This document shows, in pieces, positions 15,882-23,819 of a DNA stretch of 64,000 bases. A model generated the notes under the pieces. The model worked only from the letters and a program-made list of their open reading frames with translations. It had not been told where the DNA came from and did not search any database. Each line of letters starts with the position of its first letter. Position 1 is the first letter of the stretch. Position numbers and translations under genes: made by a program. The stretch is from Pedobacter terrae (lineage in GTDB: Bacteria > Bacteroidota > Bacteroidia > Sphingobacteriales > Sphingobacteriaceae): NCBI RefSeq assembly GCF_900100705.1, contig NZ_FNCH01000018.1, positions 1-64,000 on the forward strand, written 5' to 3'.

Positions 15882-15909
15882 CGTCATTCCCTCCTGCGCG
15901 GGAATGACG
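15882..15909. repeat. Short palindromic intergenic element
   Basis: CGTCATTCCC (15882-15891) is perfectly complementary to GGGAATGACG (15900-15909) around the loop TCCTGCGC. It is the minimal form of the elements found between the kdp genes. Confidence 0.75.
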
Positions 15910-15957
15910 ACCATTTTTAAAATGAAATTAACTTTATAACAATTTCTTAATAAAACA

Positions 15958-16206
15958 ATGCATCCCTACATCGAAATCATATTCAGCCTGTTTTTAGCGT
16001 TCTTGGGAATATTAATGATGCGGAAATTAAATTCGTTAAAAAAGAACAGGGCATGTGCGAAAAAAAGAAGTTATGCTACAGAGAAATATTTTAAACTGCT
16101 TTATAATAAGATCCCTTTTAGGTTTATAATCTTATTATTTACGTTGGTTATGATGGTTGCGATTACGATATTGATAGAAAAAGGAGTAATGAATGTTACC
16201 TGGTAA
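15958..16206 (+). CDS. Small two-helix membrane protein in kdp cluster
   Basis: An 82-aa protein with one helix at residues 5-21, a basic middle (KKNRACAKKRSYATEK) and a second helix at 54-74. It is placed between the porin and KdpD, with its stop 2 bases before the KdpD ATG, so the two are probably co-translated. I do not recognise a family. It could be a membrane partner replacing the transmembrane part missing from this short KdpD; that is inference from position only. Confidence 0.7.
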   Translation: MHPYIEIIFSLFLAFLGILMMRKLNSLKKNRACAKKRSYATEKYFKLLYNKIPFRFIILLFTLVMMVAITILIEKGVMNVTW

Positions 16207-16208
16207 AG

Positions 16209-17342
16209 ATGATGGAAGACGAACAAAAAGAAGAATCGGTCAGACACTTTTTAGATCTGGTTAAAAAATCCAGGCGCGGAAAGCTCAAAATCTATATTGG
16301 CATGAGTGCTGGTGTGGGTAAAACTTACCGTATGCTTCAGGAATCACATGCATTGCTACGAAACGGCGTAGATATTTGCATTGGTTATGTTGAAACCCAC
16401 AAAAGGGCAGAAACTGAAGCACTTGTTGCTGGCCTGCCGATTATTCCAAGACGGAAAATCTTTTATCGGGGCAAAGAAATAGAGGAAATGGATCTCAAGG
16501 GAATCCTGAACCGTCATCCCGAAATTGTGATTGTGGATGAACTTGCCCATACCAATGCCGAAGGCAGTAAAAATACCAAACGCTGGCAAGATGTTTTCGA
16601 TCTGCTCGAAGCGGGAATCAGCGTTATTTCTGCAGTAAATATCCAGCACCTGGAAAGTATTAATGAAGAAATTGAGCAGATTACAGGCATAGCCGTTACT
16701 GAGCGGATCCCGGATAAAATACTGGAGATAGCCGATGAAATTGTAAATATCGACCTTACGGCCGACGAATTGGTTACCCGCCTTAAAGAAGGTAAAATTT
16801 ACGATCAATCTAAAATCGAAAGGGCATTAGGTAATTTTTTTCAATCTGATAAAATTCTTCAGCTGCGCGAATTGGCCTTAAAAGAAGTGGTACATCAGGT
16901 GGAACGGAAAATCCAGACCGAAATTCCCAAATCAATTAAACTTAGGCCAGAGCGTTTTTTGGCCTGTATTTCTTCTAATGCCGAAACTGCAGGCGTAGTA
17001 ATCCGGAAAACAGCAAGACTGGCTTCTTATTACCGATCGCCATGGATGGTGCTGTATGTGCAGAGCGATAGTGAAAGCATGGAACGCATTAAGTTGGATA
17101 AACAACGTCATTTGATTAACCATTTTAAACTCGCTACAGAACTGGGTGCCGAAGTTATTAAAATAAAAAGTAACGCTATTACCAAAACCATCATCGATAT
17201 CGCTTCTGAAAAGGAAATTACCACGATATGCATCGGCAAACCCCATCTTAATATTTTTCAGGTAATTTTACGTACCGCAGTTTTTAATGGACTGTTAAAA
17301 AATCTGGCTATGAAGGATATTGATCTGGTGGTTTTATCATAA
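16209..17342 (+). CDS. kdpD: Truncated KdpD: sensor domain without kinase
   Basis: A 377-aa protein that matches only the N-terminal part of KdpD. The KdpD domain carries Walker A GMSAGVGKT (31-39) and Walker B IVIVDELAHTN (about 108-118). A universal-stress-protein-like domain fills about 250-377. The four membrane helices, GAF and histidine kinase domains of the usual ~900-aa KdpD are absent, and no kdpE lies nearby. Such stand-alone forms are common in Bacteroidota and other phyla. The stop is clean and the next gene is in a different frame, so this is a natural short form, not a break. It probably senses K+ or a nucleotide and acts through an unknown partner. Confidence 0.92.
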   Translation: MMEDEQKEESVRHFLDLVKKSRRGKLKIYIGMSAGVGKTYRMLQESHALLRNGVDICIGYVETHKRAETEALVAGLPIIPRRKIFYRGKEIEEMDLKGILNRHPEIVIVDELAHTNAEGSKNTKRWQDVFDLLEAGISVISAVNIQHLESINEEIEQITGIAVTERIPDKILEIADEIVNIDLTADELVTRLKEGKIYDQSKIERALGNFFQSDKILQLRELALKEVVHQVERKIQTEIPKSIKLRPERFLACISSNAETAGVVIRKTARLASYYRSPWMVLYVQSDSESMERIKLDKQRHLINHFKLATELGAEVIKIKSNAITKTIIDIASEKEITTICIGKPHLNIFQVILRTAVFNGLLKNLAMKDIDLVVLS

Positions 17343-17395
17343 AAATAACTTTATCAAAACTATATCTTTTGAGTGGGGTTAAAATAATAGAACCT

Positions 17396-17773
17396 ATGGA
17401 AAGCGATATGGAAAAAAATGATACGAAAACACGTTTAATTAATGAGATTACCACTACAGGTTTGCAAAGTGCTGCTAAAAAATTAGGTGCTCCGGCAAGC
17501 AAAAAGCAGATTAGAAAAGGTGTTTCCAAAAACCTAAGTTTAATAGATGAGCTATTGCGTCTGGTTTTAATTAAAAACAGGGATTCATCCAAAAGGTTGC
17601 AGCGCAATATAGAGTTTGTTGGCCTAGGGGTAATGGCTGCGCATACTTTTTATCGGGGTTTTAACAAGAAAAAACCTTTATTGATTTGTGAAGGCATTTT
17701 CTTAACGGCAGCACTTGGTGGCGTACTGTTGGCTACGCAAAGTAAAGCTGTAAAATTGAAAATCAATCAGTAA
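17396..17773 (+). CDS. Small hypothetical protein with one or two membrane segments
   Basis: A 125-aa protein with an N-terminal polar, helical half (LINEITTTGLQSAAKKLGAP) and a hydrophobic C-terminal stretch (FLTAALGGVLLATQS). I chose the ATG at 17396; an upstream TTG at 17369 could add nine residues. It is 53 bases after the short kdpD on the same strand and may be the last gene of the kdp cluster. No family recognised. Confidence 0.6.
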   Translation: MESDMEKNDTKTRLINEITTTGLQSAAKKLGAPASKKQIRKGVSKNLSLIDELLRLVLIKNRDSSKRLQRNIEFVGLGVMAAHTFYRGFNKKKPLLICEGIFLTAALGGVLLATQSKAVKLKINQ

Positions 17774-17972
17774 CCCGATAGCGCTTCTTTTATTTTGTTT
17801 AAACATCGCCGTATTAATGACGTTTTACTATCGGCATAAATTAACTTGCTGTACTTACCCGACTGTTTAATTAAGCATATTTCTATGACACTTTTTTGCC
17901 GGAAAATTCTTCAGTTTGTATTACCCCAGGGCAATTTTAATTTTATCGTAAACATTATTTAAAAATCAAAAA

Positions 17973-18767
17973 ATGGATTTACAGTTAAAGCATAAAACAG
18001 CTTTTATAAGCGGCTCTACCGCAGGTATCGGATTTGCAATTGCCGAAAGTTTATTAAAAGAAGGTGTAAAAGTGATCATCAATGGTCGGTCGCAAAACAG
18101 CGTAGACGAAGCAGTAAAATCCCTGCAAGGTATTGGCGGAAGCGACTTCGTTTCAGGCATTGCAGCCGATTTTTCGAAAGCTGATGAAGTAAATAACCTG
18201 ATTGATAAACTTCCAGAGATCGATATACTGATCAATAATGCAGGTATTTTTGAACCCCAAGCCTTTGAAGATATCAGTGATGATGATTGGTTTAAGTTTT
18301 TCGAAGTCAACGTAATGAGCGGAATCAGGTTATCGCGGCAGCTATTTCCTAAAATGTTAAAGAAAAACTGGGGCAGGATTATTTTTATCTCCAGCGAGTC
18401 GGCAGTGTTTATTCCGGATGAAATGATCCACTATGGCATGACGAAAACTGCACAGCTGGCCGTTAGCCGTGGCTTGGCAGAATTAAGCAAAGGTACTGAG
18501 GTAACTGTTAATTCAATTTTACCCGGACCAACCAAATCAAAAGGGGTTGGCGGTTTTATTGAAGATTTAGCCAAAAAAGGAAATATCAGCATAGCTGAGG
18601 TCGAAACGGATTTCTTTAAAAACATGCGGCCGACTTCATTACTGCAGCGTTTTCTTGATGTTAGTGAAATTGCAAATGCAGTTACTTTTTATGTGAGTCC
18701 GCTGGCTTCAGGCACCAATGGGGCTGCCATCAGGGTAGAGGGCGGTTTGGTGAGATCAATATTGTAG
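17973..18767 (+). CDS. SDR-family oxidoreductase
   Basis: A 264-aa classical short-chain dehydrogenase/reductase. The Rossmann motif is SGSTAGIGFA (near residue 14), NNAG is in ILINNAGIF, the catalytic Ser is in FISSESA and Tyr-Lys are in HYGMTKTA. The PGPTKS segment after strand 6 and the C-terminal VEGGLVRS are typical. NAD(P)H-dependent; substrate unknown. It is monocistronic. Confidence 0.9.
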   Translation: MDLQLKHKTAFISGSTAGIGFAIAESLLKEGVKVIINGRSQNSVDEAVKSLQGIGGSDFVSGIAADFSKADEVNNLIDKLPEIDILINNAGIFEPQAFEDISDDDWFKFFEVNVMSGIRLSRQLFPKMLKKNWGRIIFISSESAVFIPDEMIHYGMTKTAQLAVSRGLAELSKGTEVTVNSILPGPTKSKGVGGFIEDLAKKGNISIAEVETDFFKNMRPTSLLQRFLDVSEIANAVTFYVSPLASGTNGAAIRVEGGLVRSIL

Positions 18768-19002
18768 TATGTTATGGCGCTTTTTGCAGTCATAAGTGGG
18801 CTAATGAGCTTTAAATTGTTTTTTTAGGTTTTAAAAGGAAGTAGAGCCTGCCTGGCATCATAACTTTAGAAACGGCGCACAAGGTTGGGTTAGAATTTGG
18901 TTTTATAAGTTCACTGTAATAGCCTAACCTACAGCCTCTAATTTGCTATAATTAGGAAGTATTTAATCAAATTTGTTTATATTAGATTTTCAATTTGATC
19001 TT

Positions 19003-19164
19003 ATGTTATTATTCGCAATTCCCTTATATTTTATTGCCTTTTTTGGTTGGATCATTTACGCTGCCTTGGTAAAGAAAAACTTGAAACAACATATGTCTAT
19101 GGTTTATTTTGGCGGAGTTTTCAGTGTTATTTGGATTGCGATTATAATGATCGCATATATTTAA
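19003..19164 (+). CDS. Small membrane protein, two helices
   Basis: A 53-aa protein, MLLFAIPLYFIAFFGWIIYA..., with helices at 2-20 and 35-53 and a short basic loop KKNLKQH between. I chose the ATG at 19003; a TTG 30 bases upstream could extend it. It is monocistronic and hypothetical. Confidence 0.5.
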   Translation: MLLFAIPLYFIAFFGWIIYAALVKKNLKQHMSMVYFGGVFSVIWIAIIMIAYI

Positions 19165-19226
19165 TACATCAATCATTATCAAAATCATAATCTCTTTAAT
19201 CGGATTTAAAGTTTAAAAAAATATTA

Positions 19227-19739
19227 ATGTCACAGCAATTAGAGGTTTGGCAAAGAGGACCGCTGCCCGAAATTATTCCAATGTTACAGCCTGTGGCACA
19301 TGCCTTATTACAGGCAAGAGAAGAGATTAATGATTATATGAACGATTTCCCAATCGAACTGCTTTGGCAACGCCCCGCCGGAATGGCATCTACAGGGTTT
19401 CATCTTCAACATTTAAGTGGGGTGCTTGATCGGGTATTTACTTATGCCAGAGCAGAGGGGCTCTCTGAATTTCAGTTTGCCCAGTTGGCAGAAGAGGGTA
19501 AAGATTCAGCAGAAGGGTATACCGTGGCAGATCTTGTTAACCGTTTCAATAAGCAGGTAGATCTGGCCCTTGAGCAAATCAAGAATACAAATGAATCAAT
19601 ACTGACAGATTATAGGGGTGTAGGTCGCGCAGGACTTCCATCAACGGTTATCGGTTTGTTGTTCCATGCAGCAGAGCATACCATGCGCCATGTTGGGCAA
19701 TTGATGGTTACCGTAGCCGTAGTAAAGCATAATAAATAA
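19227..19739 (+). CDS. DinB-like four-helix protein
   Basis: A 170-aa protein with the DinB/YfiT four-helix-bundle pattern. Candidate metal-binding His residues lie in GFHLQHLSG and LFHAAEHTMRHVGQ. Family members are putative metal-dependent (often thiol-handling) enzymes or stress proteins; the true role is unknown. It stands alone. Confidence 0.82.
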   Translation: MSQQLEVWQRGPLPEIIPMLQPVAHALLQAREEINDYMNDFPIELLWQRPAGMASTGFHLQHLSGVLDRVFTYARAEGLSEFQFAQLAEEGKDSAEGYTVADLVNRFNKQVDLALEQIKNTNESILTDYRGVGRAGLPSTVIGLLFHAAEHTMRHVGQLMVTVAVVKHNK

Positions 19740-19813
19740 ATTTAATATCTCCGATAATTTGTTATATCGTCGTTACTTTCGAAAAAGATAATTTTCACTG
19801 CCATAAGGTTGTC

Positions 19814-19841
19814 ACCAGACTTGCTAAATTTGTTGTCTGGT
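19814..19841 (+). promoter_or_regulatory. Candidate promoter overlapped by operator-like inverted repeat
   Basis: TAAATTTG at 19825-19832 matches the Bacteroidota -7 box TAnnTTTG. It sits inside a 7-bp perfect inverted repeat, ACCAGAC (19814-19820) and GTCTGGT (19835-19841). A protein bound there would block the promoter of the YdeI-like gene downstream. No good -33 TTG is seen at the ideal spacing. Confidence 0.45.
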
Positions 19842-19892
19842 TGAATAATTTTGGGTTAAATGTTCCATGATTATTTTATTAATTCCACCAAT

Positions 19893-20483
19893 ATGGAGAA
19901 CGAAATAAAAGATATCGAAACTATTTTTCCGGCTGGCGTTGAAGATTGGCGAAACTGGTTAACGGCCCATCATGAGCTTAAATCGTCGGTTTGGCTTGTT
20001 TATGGAAAGAAGGGTTCGGGTTTGCCGAGCGTTGGCTGGAGTGAGGCTGTAGATCAGGCACTTTGTTTCGGCTGGATAGACAGTATAAAAAAGCCTATTG
20101 ATAAAGATACGTATATGCAGTTCTTCTGTAAACGAAAACCCAACAGCGGCTGGTCGAAAATCAATAAAGAAAAGGTGAAACGCCTTTCAGTAGAAAAACT
20201 TATACATAAGGCAGGTTTCGCAGCCATTAAAATAGCAAAGCAAAATGGATCATGGACGATTTTGGATGCTGTAGAATCACTTAAAATACCCAAAGATTTA
20301 GCTACAACACTGAAAGATAAAAAAGCGGCAAGGACTTTTTTTCTTAGCCTGAATAAATCTGTAAAAAAAGCTATTCTTCAATGGATTTTGTTAGCCAAAA
20401 AAGCAGAAACCAGGCAAAGCAGAATGCTGGAACTTGTAAAATCTTTATCCGAAAACATGCTGCCAAAGCAATTTCTCCGCTAA
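19893..20483 (+). CDS. YdeI/OmdA-like protein
   Basis: A 196-aa protein matching the YdeI/OmpD-associated family: WLTAHHELKSSVWLVYGKKGS, CFGWIDSIKKPID and FCKRKPNSGWSKINKEKV are conserved blocks. The C-terminal half is helical and ends with a bacteriocin-protection-like YdeI repeat region. The function is not established. I chose the ATG at 19893 (MENEIKD), since residues before it do not resemble the family; an ATG at 19860 is in frame. Confidence 0.8.
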   Translation: MENEIKDIETIFPAGVEDWRNWLTAHHELKSSVWLVYGKKGSGLPSVGWSEAVDQALCFGWIDSIKKPIDKDTYMQFFCKRKPNSGWSKINKEKVKRLSVEKLIHKAGFAAIKIAKQNGSWTILDAVESLKIPKDLATTLKDKKAARTFFLSLNKSVKKAILQWILLAKKAETRQSRMLELVKSLSENMLPKQFLR

Positions 20484-20521
20484 GGGCAGGTAAGCTGTTT
20501 TATACATAACTAAATTTTTAA

Positions 20522-21490
20522 ATGGACATTACCAAAAGATTTGACCGGATCCTACAGATTTTTTTTCTATTACAGTCTAAATCTGTGGTCACTGCTGAAG
20601 AATTACAAAAGCGTTTTGAAATTAGTTTAAGGACAATTTACAGGGATTTAAAAGCCCTAGAGATGGCTGGTATTCCGATTGTGAATGAATCTGGATCTGG
20701 TTACTTCATTATGGAAGGTTTTAGGCTACAGCCATCCAGGTTTAGTCAGGAAGAAATTCTGAGTTTAATGGTTGCCGAAAAAGTGATGCAGAAACATGAA
20801 ACCGAATTTGTTAAAAAACATTTTGAGGCAGCACTAATTAAGATAAAAAGTTCGTTTCAGGTACATCAAAAAAGAGATTTCCTACACTTAGAAGATACTA
20901 TCCACCTTAAAAACAACTTAACATCCAATGATTATTTACCCAACATTATTGATGTTTTACTCAATAGCGCTTTAAAGAAGAACATAACCCATATCGATTA
21001 CCTCAAAAGTAGTGATATTAACCCGGTTGGAAGATCAGTAGAGCCGATAGGTGTATTCTATGAACACAATTTCTGGTATCTTTTGGCTTACTGCCATTTA
21101 AGGAAAGATTACCGCAATTTTAGATTAGACCGGATAAAAAAAATCTTGGCGCTCCAGGAAAACTTTACCATAAAGCATCCGCCAATTCATGAATTTAGAG
21201 ATAAGGGTCTTTCTCAAGAGAAGACAAAAATCGAAATTAAGGTAGACCGGAAGTATGCACATTTTTTATATTGGGACCGGCAGATTTTCGGATTTCGGGA
21301 AGAAGAAATTTCAGATGATTTTGTGTTGATGCATTTCGACTGTGCGCTCCCTATGGTTTCTTTTGTACGTTGGTTTTTAAAATATGTTGATGTAGCTGAA
21401 ATTATAGAACCAGCCCATCTAAATAATGAGCTGGTTGAAATAATGGAATCTGGTTTAAAACGGATAAAAAACAAAGCGGCTATCTCATAA
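20522..21490 (+). CDS. WYL-domain transcriptional regulator (DeoR/YafY-like)
   Basis: A 322-aa regulator. The N-terminal winged HTH (residues 5-60; EELQKRFEISLRTIYRDLKALEMAG) matches HTH_11. The WYL domain follows from about 140, with the ligand-pocket motif NFWYLLAYCHLRKDYRNFRLDRI, and a C-terminal extension. WYL regulators sense small molecules or nucleic acids. It starts 38 bases after the YdeI-like gene, so the two may be cotranscribed. Confidence 0.9.
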   Translation: MDITKRFDRILQIFFLLQSKSVVTAEELQKRFEISLRTIYRDLKALEMAGIPIVNESGSGYFIMEGFRLQPSRFSQEEILSLMVAEKVMQKHETEFVKKHFEAALIKIKSSFQVHQKRDFLHLEDTIHLKNNLTSNDYLPNIIDVLLNSALKKNITHIDYLKSSDINPVGRSVEPIGVFYEHNFWYLLAYCHLRKDYRNFRLDRIKKILALQENFTIKHPPIHEFRDKGLSQEKTKIEIKVDRKYAHFLYWDRQIFGFREEEISDDFVLMHFDCALPMVSFVRWFLKYVDVAEIIEPAHLNNELVEIMESGLKRIKNKAAIS

Positions 21491-21511
21491 CTTATAATTC
21501 GCTTCGAATTT

Positions 21512-21680
21512 GTCACGTTGAACCTGTCGAAACGCTTTGTTAGAGAGGGTCTTCGACAGGCTACTATTGATAGAATCCATTAGTTCGATCGTCATTCTCG
21601 CGCATGCGGGAACCACGAAGTGCTTAGCTAAGCTAATCCCAATGCACGTTTTAAGATTCCCAATCAAGTTGGGAATGACG
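21512..21680. repeat. Two adjacent palindromic intergenic elements
   Basis: The first (21512-21564) pairs AACCTGTCGA with TCTTCGACAGG. The second (about 21590-21680) runs from CGTCATTCTCGCGCATGCGGG to the hairpin GATTCCCAATCAAGTTGGGAATGACG. Both belong to the class found in the kdp cluster. They fill the gap between the WYL regulator and the convergent DinB-like gene. Confidence 0.65.
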
Positions 21681-21786
21681 ATTTCTTGATGGATATACCT
21701 AATTAAATTTTATCTGTCAATCATATCGATTTTTATGCAATAAATTATCCCTCAGGATTGACAATTATTATGATACAGTTTTTTGT

Positions 21787-22245
21787 TTAATATCGATCCC
21801 AGAAAAATGGAGGCTCAATACCTAAGGCTCTTAAATACACAAAGCCCTGGCCACGGTGATGTATTTCATTATCAATAAAGTACAACAGGTGGCTAATGAT
21901 CGTAAATTCGTACATGCCAAATAACTTAAGGGTTTCATGAAGCTGATCCTCATTTATTTGATTAAAGTATTCCACGATCTGTGTAGTATCTTCATCCCAT
22001 TTCGTTAGGAGCTCTTCTTTGGTACTTAATGGAAGATCATGACTAAAAGGTGTTGTTTCTCTCGTCACCATTTCTTTTAAACCCGGAACATCAATTGATA
22101 ATAACTCTTTAATTAATGCTGAAAAAGGTCTCATTCCACCAATTGAAAATTCGAATAATTCTTTTTCAGGGAATTTTTCAATCGTTTTTCGGGTTAGTTT
22201 TCTGTGGCCTAACCAGTGTTGTAGTAATTCGCTTTTGGTAATCAT
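21787..22245 (-). CDS. DinB-like protein
   Basis: A 152-aa helical protein with the DinB superfamily layout. LLQHWLGHRKLT opens it and the C-terminal YFIDNEIHHRGQGFVYLRALG carries the family's His pair. It is a putative metal-dependent enzyme of unknown substrate. It is not closely similar to the DinB-like gene at 19227. Confidence 0.83.
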   Translation of the reverse strand: MITKSELLQHWLGHRKLTRKTIEKFPEKELFEFSIGGMRPFSALIKELLSIDVPGLKEMVTRETTPFSHDLPLSTKEELLTKWDEDTTQIVEYFNQINEDQLHETLKLFGMYEFTIISHLLYFIDNEIHHRGQGFVYLRALGIEPPFFWDRY

Positions 22246-22435
22246 AACTGCTGATATTTTGTTAAATTATTTAATAGAACAAAACTAAAAACAGCCTATG
22301 ACAACAGTTTGTCAGTCGAAAAATAGTGATCTATTTTTATTAAAATTTCTTTTAGTTTTCTGAATATGGAAAGCTAAATTAATCTTTACAGGTCATCCAT
22401 AAATTGCAAAAGAGACATGCGTTCATTAAAGTGCC

Positions 22436-22828
22436 TTAGCGCTCCATAATTACAGCAGTAGCTAAATTTTGCGTTTGACTGATATGCTTCCGGTACATAT
22501 TGCCCCAGTCAGACATGGCATCCAACATCGTTTTCATGGTGCGGCCTAAATCGGTTAAACGGTATTCAACTCTTGGCGGTACTTCCGGAAAAACGACGCG
22601 GGTAATAATCTGGTCTTTCTCCAGTTCTCTTAGCTGTGCCACCAACATCCTTTCTGATATGCCAACAATGTCTTTTTTAAGTTCGCTATAACGCATGGTG
22701 CCATAAGAAAGACGACATAATATTGCCGGTTTCCAGCGGCCGCCAATTACCGCCAGCGATGAAGACATCCCACAACTGTCGATCATCATTTTTTCGTTCA
22801 AAGCATTGGTTGACGTTTCTTTTCTCAT
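22436..22828 (-). CDS. HxlR-family transcriptional regulator
   Basis: A 130-aa winged-helix regulator. The N-terminal Cys (C19 in DSCGMSS) conserved in HxlR/YodB-type redox or electrophile sensors is present. It is followed by IGGRWKPAILCRLSYGTMRYSELKK and the recognition region ISERMLVAQLRELEKDQII. The gene is divergent from an SDR reductase and likely controls it through the palindromes in the 91-bp gap. Confidence 0.92.
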   Translation of the reverse strand: MRKETSTNALNEKMMIDSCGMSSSLAVIGGRWKPAILCRLSYGTMRYSELKKDIVGISERMLVAQLRELEKDQIITRVVFPEVPPRVEYRLTDLGRTMKTMLDAMSDWGNMYRKHISQTQNLATAVIMER

Positions 22829-22841
22829 TTTTTACTTTTTT

Positions 22842-22854
22842 GTTAGTACCTAAC
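22842..22854. promoter_or_regulatory. Palindrome near the HxlR start (candidate operator)
   Basis: GTTAG-TAC-CTAAC is a 5-bp inverted repeat with a 3-base spacer, about 14 bases from the HxlR start codon. It fits an autoregulatory site. It shares the GTTA...TAAC ends with the palindrome upstream of the second HxlR gene at 43755. Confidence 0.5.
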
Positions 22855-22870
22855 AATTTGCTGCTTACCT

Positions 22871-22900
22871 GCTAATGTAGCGGATCTCTTTTACATTAGC
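22871..22900. promoter_or_regulatory. Inverted repeat in the HxlR-SDR divergent gap
   Basis: GCTAATGTA (22871-22879) and TACATTAGC (22892-22900) are perfectly complementary with a 12-base spacer, about two turns centre to centre. The right arm ends 19 bases before the SDR ATG, overlapping where its promoter should be. It is a good candidate site for the HxlR dimer. Confidence 0.55.
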
Positions 22901-22919
22901 AGAATATTTGACAATACAT

Positions 22920-23660
22920 ATGAAAAAATTAACAGATAAAATTGCGCTGGTAACAGGAGGAAGCCGGGGCATAGGTGCAGCAATTGTAAAAAGACTGGCT
23001 GCTGAAGGTGCAAAAGTGGTATTTACTTATGCCCGTTCAGCGGAGAAGGCTATGGGCGTAGTGGCTGAGGTTGAAGCAGCAGGCGGACTCGCTGTTGCCG
23101 TAAAAGCAAGCAGTACAACACCTACGGAGGTAACGGGAGCTGTAGCTAAAACCATTGCCGATTTCGGATGCATTGATGTACTGATCAATAATGCAGGCAT
23201 TTATATCGGCAAAGCTTTTGAAGAACACACACTTGAGGATTATAACGAAATTATGGCCGTTAATGTACAGGCGGTTTTTGTGGCTGTGCTGGCTGCGGTA
23301 AAAGGCATGCCCGAGGGTGGACGCATCATTACCATCGGCAGTAATATGGGCGATAACGCTATTGGTCCTGAAACTACTTTGTATACCATGAGCAAATCGG
23401 CACTGCAGGGTTTAACGCGCGGTTTAGCACGCGATCTTGGCTCCCGAAAAATTACGGTCAACCTGATTCAGCCCGGACCGATCAATACCGATATGAATCC
23501 TGCTGATGCGCCGTTAGCTGATTTTCTGAGAACCCGCATGGCCCTGCCAGATTATGGTACTGCAGAAGACATTGCCGCCTTTGTAAGTTTTATTGCCAGC
23601 GAAGAAGCCAGATACATCACCGGTTCTTTCTTAACAATCGACGGTGGATTGAATGCTTAA
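22920..23660 (+). CDS. SDR-family reductase under HxlR control
   Basis: A 246-aa short-chain dehydrogenase. The cofactor motif is TGGSRGIGAA (residues 12-21), NNAG is in VLINNAGIYIG, catalytic Ser is in ITIGSN and Tyr-x3-Lys is in YTMSKSA. It ends in a TIDGGLNA tail typical of FabG-like enzymes. The ATG at 22920 is preferred over the TTG at 22908. Divergence from an electrophile-sensing HxlR suggests a role in removing reactive carbonyls or quinones (inference). Confidence 0.92.
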   Translation: MKKLTDKIALVTGGSRGIGAAIVKRLAAEGAKVVFTYARSAEKAMGVVAEVEAAGGLAVAVKASSTTPTEVTGAVAKTIADFGCIDVLINNAGIYIGKAFEEHTLEDYNEIMAVNVQAVFVAVLAAVKGMPEGGRIITIGSNMGDNAIGPETTLYTMSKSALQGLTRGLARDLGSRKITVNLIQPGPINTDMNPADAPLADFLRTRMALPDYGTAEDIAAFVSFIASEEARYITGSFLTIDGGLNA

Positions 23661-23819
23661 GGCGATCCATGAAATATGCTTTGGTTGGGATTACAAACCT
23701 GACCAAAGTTTATCTGTTAAACACCATCAGTTGTCCCGACATTCGCTGTAGTATTGTTTGAATAGGATGTAAACAGCTAGCAAATGCATGTGGTTTAAGT
23801 CCTTCAATGATAACCTTAG

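Noticed and set aside
16209..17342. KdpD as a frameshifted full-length kinase
   Set aside because: Sequence after 17342 shows no membrane, GAF or kinase domain in any frame, so the short form is natural.
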